Source: an uncultured Anaerotignum sp.
GTDB taxonomy: Bacteria; Bacillota; Clostridia; Lachnospirales; Anaerotignaceae
Assembly: GCF_905212195.1 (NCBI RefSeq)
Contig: NZ_CAJMDQ010000006.1
Span: 1-52,868 of the forward strand
Direction of reading: 5' to 3'
DNA length: 52,868 nucleotides
Each line of letters starts with the position of its first letter. The first letter of the stretch is position 1. Shown in pieces: positions 34,335 through 41,232 of the stretch. The notes beneath the pieces were generated by a model. It saw only the letters and a program-made list of their open reading frames with translations. It searched no databases and had not been told where the DNA came from. Position numbers and translations under genes: made by a program.

Positions 34335-34760
34335 TTATTCTTCTACAACGATACCCATGCTTCTTGCTGTACCGCAGATCATGCTGTATGCTGCTTCAAC
34401 GTTAGCTGCGTTCAGGTCGGGCATTTTCAGTTCAGCAATTTTCATTACTTCAGCCTTGGGAACTTTTGCAACTTTTGTTTTGTTAGGCACACCGGAACCG
34501 GATTCGATACCAGCTGCTTTTTTCAGCAGAACTGCTGCGGGGGGTGTCTTTGTGATAAATGTATAGCTTCTGTCCTGGTAAACTGTGATAACAACAGGAA
34601 TGATCAGACCTGCCTGAGAAGCTGTTTTTTCATTGAATTCTTTACAGAAACCCATGATGTTCACACCATGCTGACCCAGAGCGGGACCAACAGGAGGAGC
34701 GGGAGTTGCTTTCGCTGCGGGAATCTGCAATTTGATATAACCTGTTACTTTTTTTGCCAT
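34335..34760 (-). CDS. rplK: Large ribosomal subunit protein uL11
   Basis: 141 residues, exactly the common length. MAKKVTGYIKLQIPAAKATP starts the N-terminal domain, PPVGPALGQHGVNIMGF is the proline-rich helix bound near the GTPase centre, and the C-terminal 23S-binding domain ends in GTARSMGI. The upstream in-frame ATG at 34769 is rejected because AGGAGGTGCC is better placed for ATG at 34760 and because the family starts MAKK. Third in rpmG-secE-nusG-rplK-rplA order, 82 nt after nusG. The hairpin element in that gap (34781-34810) is duplicated before rplA. Confidence 0.97.
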   Translation of the reverse strand: MAKKVTGYIKLQIPAAKATPAPPVGPALGQHGVNIMGFCKEFNEKTASQAGLIIPVVITVYQDRSYTFITKTPPAAVLLKKAAGIESGSGVPNKTKVAKVPKAEVMKIAELKMPDLNAANVEAAYSMICGTARSMGIVVEE

Positions 34761-34780
34761 GAGTGGCACCTCCTATAAAT

Positions 34781-34810
34781 GTGGTAATTAGCGGGGATTT
34801 TCCCTCCCAC
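34781..34810 (-). promoter_or_regulatory. Leader hairpin upstream of rplK (candidate L1 target)
   Basis: 30 nt with the same GTGG/CCAC outer stem and TAAT..ACCACAT border as the copy at 34278-34306, 20 nt from the rplK start. Confidence 0.6.
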
Positions 34811-34842
34811 CGGCGACATAAGCCGCCTTCTTCTGTCAACTG

Positions 34843-35403
34843 TTAAATCTTGTCAATCTGAGCGAAATCAAGTTCTACCGGTGTTTCTCTGCCAAAGATG
34901 GAAAGACTTACGACCACCGTCCGTTTGTTTGTGTTGATTTCCTGAATCACACCAACGGAATTTGCGAAAGGACCGCTGGCAACGCGAACGGAATCACCCA
35001 GTTCTACGTTCAGGTTTTCCACTTCGCCGCCAATGCCCATAGCATATACTTCCGCATCTGTCAGTGGTACGGGTTTGGAGCCGGGGCCTACAAAGCTTGT
35101 TACCCCTCTGGTATTTCTGACAATGTACCATGTTTCATCTGTCATGATCATCTTCAGAAGTACATAGCCGGGGAAGACTTTGCGCTGTACAGTCTTTTTC
35201 TGACCGTCTTTGATTTCCACAACATCCTGCAAAGGCACGCTCACCTCATGGATGAGATGCTGCATACCTCTGTTTTCCACGGTTTTCTCGATATTCGCCT
35301 TTACCTTGTTTTCATAACCGGAATAGGTATGCACAACATACCACTTGGATTCGGCAGATGTGTTTGTGTTCATTTCTTCCGGCTTGTTGATTTCTTCAGA
35401 CAT
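34843..35403 (-). CDS. nusG: Transcription elongation/antitermination factor NusG
   Basis: 186 residues. A short variable N-terminus (MSEEINKPEEMNTNTSAES) precedes the NGN domain (KWYVVHTYSGYENKVKANIE), with FPGYVLLKM and VGPGSKPVPL. The C-terminal KOW domain contains VRVASGPFANSVGVIQEI. It binds RNA polymerase and links transcription to translation or Rho. It lies 27 nt after secE, the conserved order. An internal ATG 10 codons in would also give a NusG-like start, but the first ATG has the better site (AAAAGGATGG). Confidence 0.96.
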   Translation of the reverse strand: MSEEINKPEEMNTNTSAESKWYVVHTYSGYENKVKANIEKTVENRGMQHLIHEVSVPLQDVVEIKDGQKKTVQRKVFPGYVLLKMIMTDETWYIVRNTRGVTSFVGPGSKPVPLTDAEVYAMGIGGEVENLNVELGDSVRVASGPFANSVGVIQEINTNKRTVVVSLSIFGRETPVELDFAQIDKI

Positions 35404-35430
35404 ACAACCATCCTTTTTCTCGTCGTTTCC

Positions 35431-35700
35431 TTAACCTAAAAGATTGATCAGCGTGTCATACCCTGCGGAAAATACCGTATCCATGCAAGTAATGATGACA
35501 CCCACAATCAAGGATGTTACGATGACCGTTGCCGTGCTTTTGACGATATCCACGCGGCCGGGCCAAACGATTTTTTTGAACTCAGCCTTGTAATCCGCAA
35601 AGCCGTCACGTTCTTTGCCGTCGCTGTGTTTAGGCTGCTTCGGCGTTACTTTTTTAACTTCCTTCGTTTCATTTGGGCTTGTCATGTTCTTTTCTTCCAT
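35431..35700 (-). CDS. secE: Preprotein translocase subunit SecE
   Basis: 89 residues. A charged N-terminus (KEVKKVTPKQPKHSDGKERD) is followed by the SecE signature FKKIVWPGRVDIVKSTATVI and a single membrane helix (about 58-80). SecE clamps SecY in the translocon. ATG at 35700 is chosen: a GTG at 35709 lies within the AAGGAAGTG ribosome binding site itself, and an ATG at 35685 has no site. It lies 32 nt after rpmG and 27 nt before nusG. Confidence 0.94.
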   Translation of the reverse strand: MEEKNMTSPNETKEVKKVTPKQPKHSDGKERDGFADYKAEFKKIVWPGRVDIVKSTATVIVTSLIVGVIITCMDTVFSAGYDTLINLLG

Positions 35701-35732
35701 ACGCTTCACTTCCTTTTTGGGAGTAGCCTCAA

Positions 35733-35882
35733 TTACTTCGTTTCCTTGTGTAATGTATGGGCTTTGCAGAACTTACAATACTTTTTGATTTCCATTCTGT
35801 CAGGCATAACTCTCTTGTCTTTGGTTGTGCTGTAGTTTCTCTGTTTGCACTCAGTACAAGCTAAGGTAATCCGTGTTCTCAA
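35733..35882 (-). CDS. rpmG: Large ribosomal subunit protein bL33 (zinc-binding form, TTG start)
   Basis: 49 residues, the exact usual length when translated from TTG at 35882: MRTRITLACTECKQRNYSTT and on to CKFCKAHTLHKETK. The two CxxC pairs (CTEC, CKFC) show the zinc-binding C+ form. GGAGGT at 35890-35895 lies 7 nt before the TTG; upstream in-frame ATG codons at 35897 and 35921 overlap or precede that site. It heads the rpmG-secE-nusG-rplK-rplA transcript. The rare start codon in an abundant ribosomal protein may be a deliberate brake. Confidence 0.94.
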   Translation of the reverse strand: MRTRITLACTECKQRNYSTTKDKRVMPDRMEIKKYCKFCKAHTLHKETK

Positions 35883-35921
35883 GACTTCCACCTCCATTTG
35901 ATGATTTTCACTTTTTTGCAT

Positions 35922-35966
35922 AAAAAAAAGACTTGCGTCCTTTTCCCTAACAGAATATCACAAGTC
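35922..35966 (-). terminator. Terminator that encloses the rpmG promoter -10
   Basis: GACTTGTG (35966-35959) pairs with CGCAAGTC (35937-35930, one G-U pair), loop of 21 nt, then eight T on the minus strand. It would stop transcripts coming from the TSCPD/znu side, while a transcript started inside the loop lacks the left arm. Confidence 0.7.
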
Positions 35967-35980
35967 CTTTTTGCTGTCAA
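35952..35980 (-). promoter_or_regulatory. Promoter of rpmG-secE-nusG-rplKA
   Basis: Minus strand -35 TTGACA (35980-35975), 17-nt spacer, -10 TATTCT (35957-35952), extended by TGA. Confidence 0.85.
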
Positions 35981-36039
35981 CCATAAATTTCGAAAAAACA
36001 TTGATTTTCTGCCGTTTTCTCAAAATTTGGCACATTTTT

Positions 36040-36291
36040 TTACTGATTTTTCAAAAAATCTTCCAGAGCGATGGCAAGCTGGTCAGGACAGCTGGTATCT
36101 CTGGGACCGCAAGTGATGCCGCGCAGTCTTTTTGCAGCTTCTTCCGGTGTCATGCCTTCTGCCAGTGCAGCCAGACCTTTGTGGTTGCCGTCACAGCCGC
36201 CCAGGAAAGAAATGTTTTTCACAACGCCGTCTTCAATGTCAAATTCCACTTTTCTGGCACAGATGCCCTTGGGTTCATATGTGATATGCAT
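36040..36291 (-). CDS. TSCPD-domain protein
   Basis: 83 residues forming the whole TSCPD domain: starts MHITYEPKGICARKVEFDIE, has GGCDGNHKGLAAL near residue 31 and TSCPDQLAIAL near 66, with conserved cysteines at C33, C61 and C68. The same domain occurs at the end of B12-dependent ribonucleotide reductases; the stand-alone form (TIGR03905 type) has no firmly known role, and metal binding is likely by its cysteines. ATG at 36291 has AAGGAG upstream. A promoter sits at 36338-36366, between it and znuB, so it may be transcribed alone. Confidence 0.88.
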   Translation of the reverse strand: MHITYEPKGICARKVEFDIEDGVVKNISFLGGCDGNHKGLAALAEGMTPEEAAKRLRGITCGPRDTSCPDQLAIALEDFLKNQ

Positions 36292-36337
36292 GTTTTCTCC
36301 TTCTTTCTACAAAATTCTCTCTAAAACGCTAAAAAAC

Positions 36338-36366
36338 AGCATATCACATTTTGCCTGAAATTGCAA
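36338..36366 (-). promoter_or_regulatory. Promoter of the TSCPD gene
   Basis: Minus strand -35 TTGCAA (36366-36361), 17-nt spacer, -10 TATGCT (36343-36338), extended by TGA. Confidence 0.72.
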
Positions 36367-36378
36367 TAAATGAGCCTT

Positions 36379-37215
36379 TTATTTCCTGTATTTTCCAAGG
36401 GGATATGTAATCAAAAACAGTACCGCAGCTGTCAGTACCATAGTCGCCCCTGCGGAAGTATCTCCGTAATAGGAAATTGTCAAACCTGCCAAAGCAGATA
36501 CCAGACCAAACACCGTTGTCAGCCAGTGATACCCTCTTGCGCTGCGTGTGACGTTTCTTGCGGCAGCCGCAGGCAGAATCAGCAGAGAGTTAATCATCAG
36601 AATACCGATGGCGCGGATAGATACCATAACCGCCACAGCCACCATGATAACGAAGATGTTTTCCATCAACACCACTCTTACGCCACGGCTGGCAGCCAGA
36701 GAACGGTTGATGCTCAGCAAAAGCAGCTGATTGTAAAACACTGCCCAAAGGATATATACGCCAATGAGTACCAGCAGCAACACCAGCAAATCTGTCTGGC
36801 TTACAGTCAGAATGTCCCCAATAAGATAAGAGGAATACTTACTAAAGCCGCCGCTCCCTGACAGAATCACGATACCCAGCGCCATAGCCGATGAAGAAAA
36901 CACGCTGATGATGGTATCAGAAGAAGCCATATTAGCTGCTTTTACCTTTGTAATGACCAAACTCAGGAAAATCCCAAATGCCAGCATCGCAAGGATGGGA
37001 TTATCCAGCCCTAAAAGCACCCCCAGCCCAATGCCTGTAAAAGCACTGTGTCCAAGAGCATCGGAGAAAAACGCCATTTTGTTGTTTACCGCCATGGTAC
37101 CCAACAGGGCAAAAAGCGGTGCAATAAGCACTGCCGCCAGAAAGGCATTTTTCATAAAATCATATTGAAACATGGAAAGAGGAAGGCTTTCCAGAAATCC
37201 GTAAATAACGCTCAT
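36379..37215 (-). CDS. znuB: Metal (zinc-type) ABC transporter permease
   Basis: 278 residues with seven to nine hydrophobic helices of the ABC-3 family. Family marks include FFSDALGHSAFTGIGLG near residue 30 and the cytosolic SRGVRVVLMENIFVIM region, with an IRAIGILMINSLLILPAAAAR segment. It should form the membrane channel for the metal delivered by the lipoprotein at 37986-38912. Its start overlaps the znuC stop by 4 nt (ATGA). Zinc rather than manganese is inferred from the His-rich binding protein, so a manganese role is not excluded. Confidence 0.9.
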   Translation of the reverse strand: MSVIYGFLESLPLSMFQYDFMKNAFLAAVLIAPLFALLGTMAVNNKMAFFSDALGHSAFTGIGLGVLLGLDNPILAMLAFGIFLSLVITKVKAANMASSDTIISVFSSSAMALGIVILSGSGGFSKYSSYLIGDILTVSQTDLLVLLLVLIGVYILWAVFYNQLLLLSINRSLAASRGVRVVLMENIFVIMVAVAVMVSIRAIGILMINSLLILPAAAARNVTRSARGYHWLTTVFGLVSALAGLTISYYGDTSAGATMVLTAAVLFLITYPLGKYRK

Positions 37216-37964
37216 GCTTCCCCCTCCTCTTTTTCCAGATAACCAAACACACTGCGGAACGCCTCTGTCGCGTATACCTCATCGGCATCCCCCTGTGCAA
37301 TGACTGTTTTGTCCAACAGAACTACTTTATCTGCATATCGACGAATCAAGCTCAAATCGTGGGAAACCAGCAGAATTGCCATGTGGTATTTATCCCGCAA
37401 TTCTGTTACCCGATGATAAAACAAATCCAGCCCTGCCATATCCACACCAGAAACGGGTTCATCCAGAATGAGCAAATCCGGTACAGGATTGGTTGCCAAT
37501 GCCAGCAGAACTCTTTGCAATTCCCCGCCACTAAGGGCACCCAGTCGTCTGTCTGCCAGATAGGCGCAGTTCATATCTTCCAGCATTTTCTGAATCTGTT
37601 TCTTTTCACTTTTTCCGATTTTCCACCATACAGGGCTTTTGCCCCTCGCCGCCGCCATAAAGTCTGAAACACTTACAGGCGTAGAACGGTCAAAATCCAT
37701 CTGCTGGGGTACATAGCCGATTTTCGGCTGTATGATTTTTGCCCCATGGTGGTCCTGATAAGAAATTTCTCCTTTATAAGGCCGTTCTCCCAAAATGGCT
37801 TTTAATAATGTAGTTTTGCCTGCACCATTTTTCCCAATGAGGGCTGTCAGCTCCCCGCAGTGAAACTGCAAATTGATGTTATCCAGCAGGGTATCCTGTC
37901 CACTGACTACCTGTATGTCTTTTAAGGTAATGCTGCATAGCCCACAGCTGTTGTGTGTCTGCAT
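37212..37964 (-). CDS. znuC: Metal (zinc-type) ABC transporter ATPase
   Basis: 250 residues. Walker A GKNGAGKTTLLKAILG near residue 39, Q-loop VPQQMDFD, signature ALSGGELQRVLLALA, Walker B DLLILDEPVSGVD and the switch histidine in LLVSHDLS. The N-terminus MQTHNSCGLCSITL has a CxxC-like Cys pair not seen in most homologues and could be a metal-binding addition. It is second in znuA-znuC-znuB, 21 nt after znuA and overlapping znuB by 4 nt. Confidence 0.93.
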   Translation of the reverse strand: MQTHNSCGLCSITLKDIQVVSGQDTLLDNINLQFHCGELTALIGKNGAGKTTLLKAILGERPYKGEISYQDHHGAKIIQPKIGYVPQQMDFDRSTPVSVSDFMAAARGKSPVWWKIGKSEKKQIQKMLEDMNCAYLADRRLGALSGGELQRVLLALATNPVPDLLILDEPVSGVDMAGLDLFYHRVTELRDKYHMAILLVSHDLSLIRRYADKVVLLDKTVIAQGDADEVYATEAFRSVFGYLEKEEGEA

Positions 37965-37985
37965 GTTCGTTCCTTCTTTCGTTTC

Positions 37986-38912
37986 TTATGACAATGCATC
38001 TGCCAAAATCTGCAAATTCCGTTCCATTCCCAGACGATATACGTCTTTGTTCAGCTCACCAGAAGTGATGGGGTTCAGTTCTACCACTGTTGCCCCTGTT
38101 TCTGCTGCCAGTGTTTCTGCATATTTCATACCTGCATCGTCCGCCGCCAACAGCAGTTTGATGCCGTCCTCTTTGATTTCTTCAGCCGCTTCTGCCATTT
38201 CTTTTGCAGAAGGTTCTTCATTTTCATCTGCATAAATGCCAACGCCTACTTCCAGACCGCACAGCTCTGTCAGATAAGGGAATCCTTCATGGAATACTGC
38301 CACTTCTGTGCCAGGCGCTGCATTGATGGCTTCTGCCTGTGCAATGACGCTTTCCATGCTTTCTGCAAAAGTAGCGGTATTTGTCGCATATTTGTCTGCA
38401 TTGGCAGGGTCTGCCTGAGAAAGGGCGTCACAAATCACTTCTGCCTGCTTCACCCCATTGGAAGGATTCAGCCAGATGTGTGCGTTTACTTCTTCTTCGC
38501 CCTCTTCTTCCCCTTCATGGGCATGACCATGGTCGTCGCCTTCCAGTGTCACAGAACCAGTGGATGTATCTACGATAAACAGGTCAGGATACTGCCCCAT
38601 AACCTTATCCATAAAGCTTTCCATGCCCAAACCGTTGATGAACAGCACATCTGCGCCTTCCAGTGTTTTCATATCTTCTGTTGTCAGTTCATAGTCGTGG
38701 AGGCAGCCTGTCTGGGGCTGTGTCATGTTTTTCAGTGTCACGCCTTCCACGCCGTCAGTCACATTTGCCGCCAGCAGATAAACGGGATAAAAACTTGTCA
38801 CAACGGTCAAACCGTCTTCCTGTGCTGTTTCTTCTGTTGTATTTTCAGTTCCTTTGCCGCAGCCACCCAAAACCATTGCCGCAGCCAAACAAAAAGCCAA
38901 TATCTTCTTCAT
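37986..38912 (-). CDS. znuA: Zinc-binding lipoprotein of the ABC transporter (ZnuA type)
   Basis: 308 residues. Lipoprotein signal with lipobox LGGC near residue 17. Cluster A-1/TroA fold with conserved ligands seen at CLHDYELT, AHIWLNPS and FHEGFPYL, plus an acidic His-rich loop (DDHGHAHEGEEEGEEE near residue 128) typical of zinc rather than manganese binders. ATG at 38912 is preceded by GAGGAG; the longer frame to 38930 starts at the site itself. The gene is transcribed from a promoter with a TGCAA-N5-TTGCA dyad at the start site, divergent from the gamma-carbonic-anhydrase-like gene. Confidence 0.93.
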   Translation of the reverse strand: MKKILAFCLAAAMVLGGCGKGTENTTEETAQEDGLTVVTSFYPVYLLAANVTDGVEGVTLKNMTQPQTGCLHDYELTTEDMKTLEGADVLFINGLGMESFMDKVMGQYPDLFIVDTSTGSVTLEGDDHGHAHEGEEEGEEEVNAHIWLNPSNGVKQAEVICDALSQADPANADKYATNTATFAESMESVIAQAEAINAAPGTEVAVFHEGFPYLTELCGLEVGVGIYADENEEPSAKEMAEAAEEIKEDGIKLLLAADDAGMKYAETLAAETGATVVELNPITSGELNKDVYRLGMERNLQILADALS

Positions 38913-38936
38913 ATGGCATCTCCTCTCCATTCTAAA

Positions 38937-38951
38937 TGCAATTCAGTTGCA
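38937..38951. promoter_or_regulatory. Dyad at the znuA start site (candidate zinc operator)
   Basis: Perfect TGCAA-N5-TTGCA just downstream of the znuA -10. It is not the known Zur consensus of Bacillus, so the binding regulator is uncertain. Confidence 0.55.
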
Positions 38952-38956
38952 AAATG

Positions 38957-38985
38957 ATTGTATGCCCTTTGTTCCCACTTGTCAA
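38957..38985 (-). promoter_or_regulatory. znuACB promoter
   Basis: Minus strand -35 TTGACA (38985-38980), 17-nt spacer, -10 TACAAT (38962-38957). Confidence 0.82.
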
Positions 38986-39006
38986 GCCGTTTTTTTCTGG
39001 TATGAT
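38979..39006 (+). promoter_or_regulatory. Promoter of the gamma-carbonic-anhydrase-like gene
   Basis: -35 TTGTCA (38979-38984), 16-nt spacer, -10 TATGAT (39001-39006) extended by TGG. Its -35 overlaps the znuA -35 on the other strand. Confidence 0.65.
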
Positions 39007-39040
39007 AAAAGTATGCATCACAAATGACCGGAGGATTTTT

Positions 39041-39580
39041 ATGATACGCAAGTTTCAAAACCATACACCACAAATACCAGATTCCTGTTATATCTTTCCC
39101 ACTGCCACCATCATCGGCGATGTGGTATTAGGCGAAAACGTCATTGCCTATCCCGGCGTTGTCATCCGCGGCGAACGTCATAAGGTGGTCATTGGCGATA
39201 ACACCAATCTGCAGGAAAACAGTACCATTCATATGGAATGGGACAGAGACTGCATCATCGGCAGCGGTGTCACCATCGGACATAACGCCATCATCCACGC
39301 CTGCACCATCTGCGATAATGTATTGGTAGGCATGGGTGCCATCGTACAGGACGGCGCTGTCATTGGCGAAAACAGCTTCATTGGTGCCGGCGCGCTCATT
39401 CCCCGCAAAATGATCGTTCCGCCCGGCAGCATGGTCTACGGTTTCCCTGCCCGGATTGTACGCCCCATCACCCAGGCAGAATATGAAGAAATCCGGGAAT
39501 CTGCCGCAGAGTATCAGCTCTACAAACAAGATCTGGAAGCACAGGATGCAGCCTTAGCAAAAGAAGGGCGTTTGGATTGA
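39041..39580 (+). CDS. Gamma-carbonic-anhydrase-like hexapeptide protein (YrdA type)
   Basis: 179 residues forming a left-handed beta helix of hexapeptide repeats (IIGDVVLGENVIAYPGVVI, then VIGDNTNLQENSTIH). Histidines in GERHK, TIHM, TIGHNAIIHAC fall at the zinc-ligand positions of the Cam/CamH family. It may be a carbonic anhydrase or an inactive relative; activity cannot be read off. ATG at 39041 has GGAGG 6 nt upstream, and the longer open frame to 38936 would cross the promoter. It is divergent from znuA with overlapping -35 boxes, an arrangement that could tie zinc supply to a zinc enzyme. Confidence 0.88.
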   Translation: MIRKFQNHTPQIPDSCYIFPTATIIGDVVLGENVIAYPGVVIRGERHKVVIGDNTNLQENSTIHMEWDRDCIIGSGVTIGHNAIIHACTICDNVLVGMGAIVQDGAVIGENSFIGAGALIPRKMIVPPGSMVYGFPARIVRPITQAEYEEIRESAAEYQLYKQDLEAQDAALAKEGRLD

Positions 39581-39714
39581 CTTTTGTACCCATAAAGCCA
39601 ATTTCTGAAAAATTATATCAAATGATTTTTGGCCGCAAATGCCCATTTTCCGGTATATCCCGCCTCTTTGTTTCCTCATGCATCTATTTTTATACCAAAT
39701 TTCGCAAATATTCC

Positions 39715-39743
39715 TTGCACAATACGAACTTTTGATATAAAAT
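39715..39743 (+). promoter_or_regulatory. Ferredoxin promoter
   Basis: -35 TTGCAC (39715-39720), 17-nt spacer, -10 TAAAAT (39738-39743). Confidence 0.7.
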
Positions 39744-39775
39744 AGGCTTGTAGAATGATAAAGGAGGTGTATCCA

Positions 39776-39946
39776 ATGGCTCACAAAATCGGACCCGAAT
39801 GCATCGGTTGCGGCGCTTGCGCTGGCGAATGTCCTACAGGTTGCATCCACGAAGCTGGTGGCGTTTACGAAATCAACGCTGCTGAATGTATCGACTGCGG
39901 TACATGTGCTGGTGCTTGCCCTACAGGCGCAATCAAAGCTGAATAA
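39776..39946 (+). CDS. Clostridial-type 2[4Fe-4S] ferredoxin
   Basis: 56 residues with two CxxCxxCxxxCP clusters: CIGCGACAGECP near residue 10 and CIDCGTCAGACP near residue 39, each binding one [4Fe-4S] cluster. Two-fold internal symmetry is plain. It is a low-potential electron carrier for hydrogenase, pyruvate:ferredoxin oxidoreductase or Etf-type bifurcation. ATG at 39776 is chosen for AAGGAGG upstream and for the family start MAHKIGPEC. Own promoter and terminator; strong codon bias suggests high expression. Confidence 0.96.
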   Translation: MAHKIGPECIGCGACAGECPTGCIHEAGGVYEINAAECIDCGTCAGACPTGAIKAE

Positions 39947-39956
39947 TTTCAACTAT

Positions 39957-39987
39957 AAAAAAAGTGAGTGCAAACTCACTTTTTTTG
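39957..39987 (+). terminator. Ferredoxin terminator
   Basis: AAAGTGAGT/ACTCACTTT stem (39961-39969 with 39974-39982), 4-nt loop, T run; 10 nt past the stop. Confidence 0.9.
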
Positions 39988-39994
39988 TTTCTCC

Positions 39995-40041
39995 AAAAAA
40001 ATAAGCACGAAATCAAATTCCATTGATTCCGTGCTTTTTTT
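39995..40041 (-). terminator. Terminator of the duplicated lipoprotein gene (probably bidirectional)
   Basis: AAGCACGAAATCA (40002-40014) pairs with TGATTCCGTGCTT (40024-40036) with one mismatch; T-rich on both sides. Confidence 0.75.
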
Positions 40042-40097
40042 ATTTAAAGTCCAATTTTATAAGATGTTCTGCACACTTGCTTTCTCATTCATTCCCA

Positions 40098-41006
40098 TCA
40101 AGCACTTTTTTCCACTTTGATGGTTTTCAGTACGTCTGCTACTGCGTTGTGATACTGCAATACCAGATCCGCTTCTTCTGTGCCCGGTTCAAATACAGAA
40201 TCCTGCATGCCGCCATAAGCCAGTACATAGCCGTTTTCTTCATCCCGCAGCACTTCTGTTTCCAGCGGTACTTCCTGAGTCTTCAAATCATCATATTCAC
40301 TAGTGGTATACAGTACAATACTGCCAATATTGCCTACCTTATCGTCTTTTTTGAACTGGATAGTCGCAGCGTTGTCATATTCGGAATATGGTTCAAAGCT
40401 CAGATATTCCACCAGATTATCCGGCACACTGAAGGAAATAGCATACCGCTGTTCCCCCAGCTGCAATACCGTATCCATATTGGGTTCCGCCGGCAGACCG
40501 CTGATTTTTTCCAGTTTCAGACTGCCCAGAATGTCCTGTGCCGCGTTCTGATACTGCTGCACCAGATTTGCTTCTTCTGTACCCGGTTCAAATACGGAAT
40601 CCTGCGGCCCATTATAGGCAAGTACAACGCCGTTTTCCTCATCCCGCAGCATCTCTGTTTCCAGTGGCAGATTTTCATTTTTCAGCGCATCATATTCTGC
40701 CGCGTCATAAATCACCAATCTGCCAATATTCCCATCCTGATCACCTTTGGTAAAAAGAATATTGGCTGCCGCAGTGTCCTCCGGGAATGTGGTCAAACTC
40801 AAATATTCTGCCAAATCAGAGGGAACACGGAAAGAAACTTCATACCGGGAAGCTCCCAGCTGCAATACTGTCCGCATGTTTGGTTCTTCTGTCTGAGCTG
40901 TATTGGTCTGTTCTGTTTCTGGAGCCTGCTGTGTGGTGCAGCCTGCCATGGTTGCCGCCATTACCAGCGCCATTGCTGCTGCAAAAATGTTTCTCATCTT
41001 CTTCAT
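40098..41006 (-). CDS. Lipoprotein made of two tandem homologous repeats
   Basis: 302 residues. Lipoprotein signal with AGC lipobox (C23) and a Thr/Glu-rich linker. Two repeats of about 125 residues follow (about 43-167 and 174-299), each with NMxTVLQLGxxRYxxSF, VPxxLxEYLS, GNIGxxVxY, PLETExLRDEENG and DSVFEPGTEEAxLVxQY. I know no function for this repeat. ATG at 41006 has AAGGAGG upstream; an in-frame ATG three codons later is less well spaced. It lies between the ferredoxin and the RsiV-like genes, with its own promoter. Confidence 0.85.
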   Translation of the reverse strand: MKKMRNIFAAAMALVMAATMAGCTTQQAPETEQTNTAQTEEPNMRTVLQLGASRYEVSFRVPSDLAEYLSLTTFPEDTAAANILFTKGDQDGNIGRLVIYDAAEYDALKNENLPLETEMLRDEENGVVLAYNGPQDSVFEPGTEEANLVQQYQNAAQDILGSLKLEKISGLPAEPNMDTVLQLGEQRYAISFSVPDNLVEYLSFEPYSEYDNAATIQFKKDDKVGNIGSIVLYTTSEYDDLKTQEVPLETEVLRDEENGYVLAYGGMQDSVFEPGTEEADLVLQYHNAVADVLKTIKVEKSA

Positions 41007-41091
41007 AGTAACATCCTCCTTTTACTTCGTTACTGAAATGCTCATCTAATCTCTCAGACTGATGCCCCGATAAATTTCCTTTCTTTTTTTC

Positions 41092-41097
41092 ATTATA
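41092..41097 (-). promoter_or_regulatory. Extended -10 of the duplicated lipoprotein gene
   Basis: TGCTATAAT on the minus strand (hexamer 41097-41092), about 86 nt upstream of the ATG; no good -35. Confidence 0.6.
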
Positions 41098-41177
41098 GCA
41101 AAGAAAATACATTTGTACACAAGCGCACTTCTTTTGTAAGATTTTCTTGTAAATCCTTAAGATATTTTTTTGTTTTG

Positions 41178-41215
41178 CAAAAGCGCAGAGAAACAATGGT
41201 TCTGCTTCTCTGCGC
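41178..41215 (-). terminator. Terminator after the RsiV-like gene
   Basis: GCGCAGAGAA (41183-41192) pairs with TTCTCTGCGC (41206-41215); TTTTGC follows on the minus strand. Confidence 0.65.
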
Positions 41216-41232
41216 GTTGCAACACAAATCCG

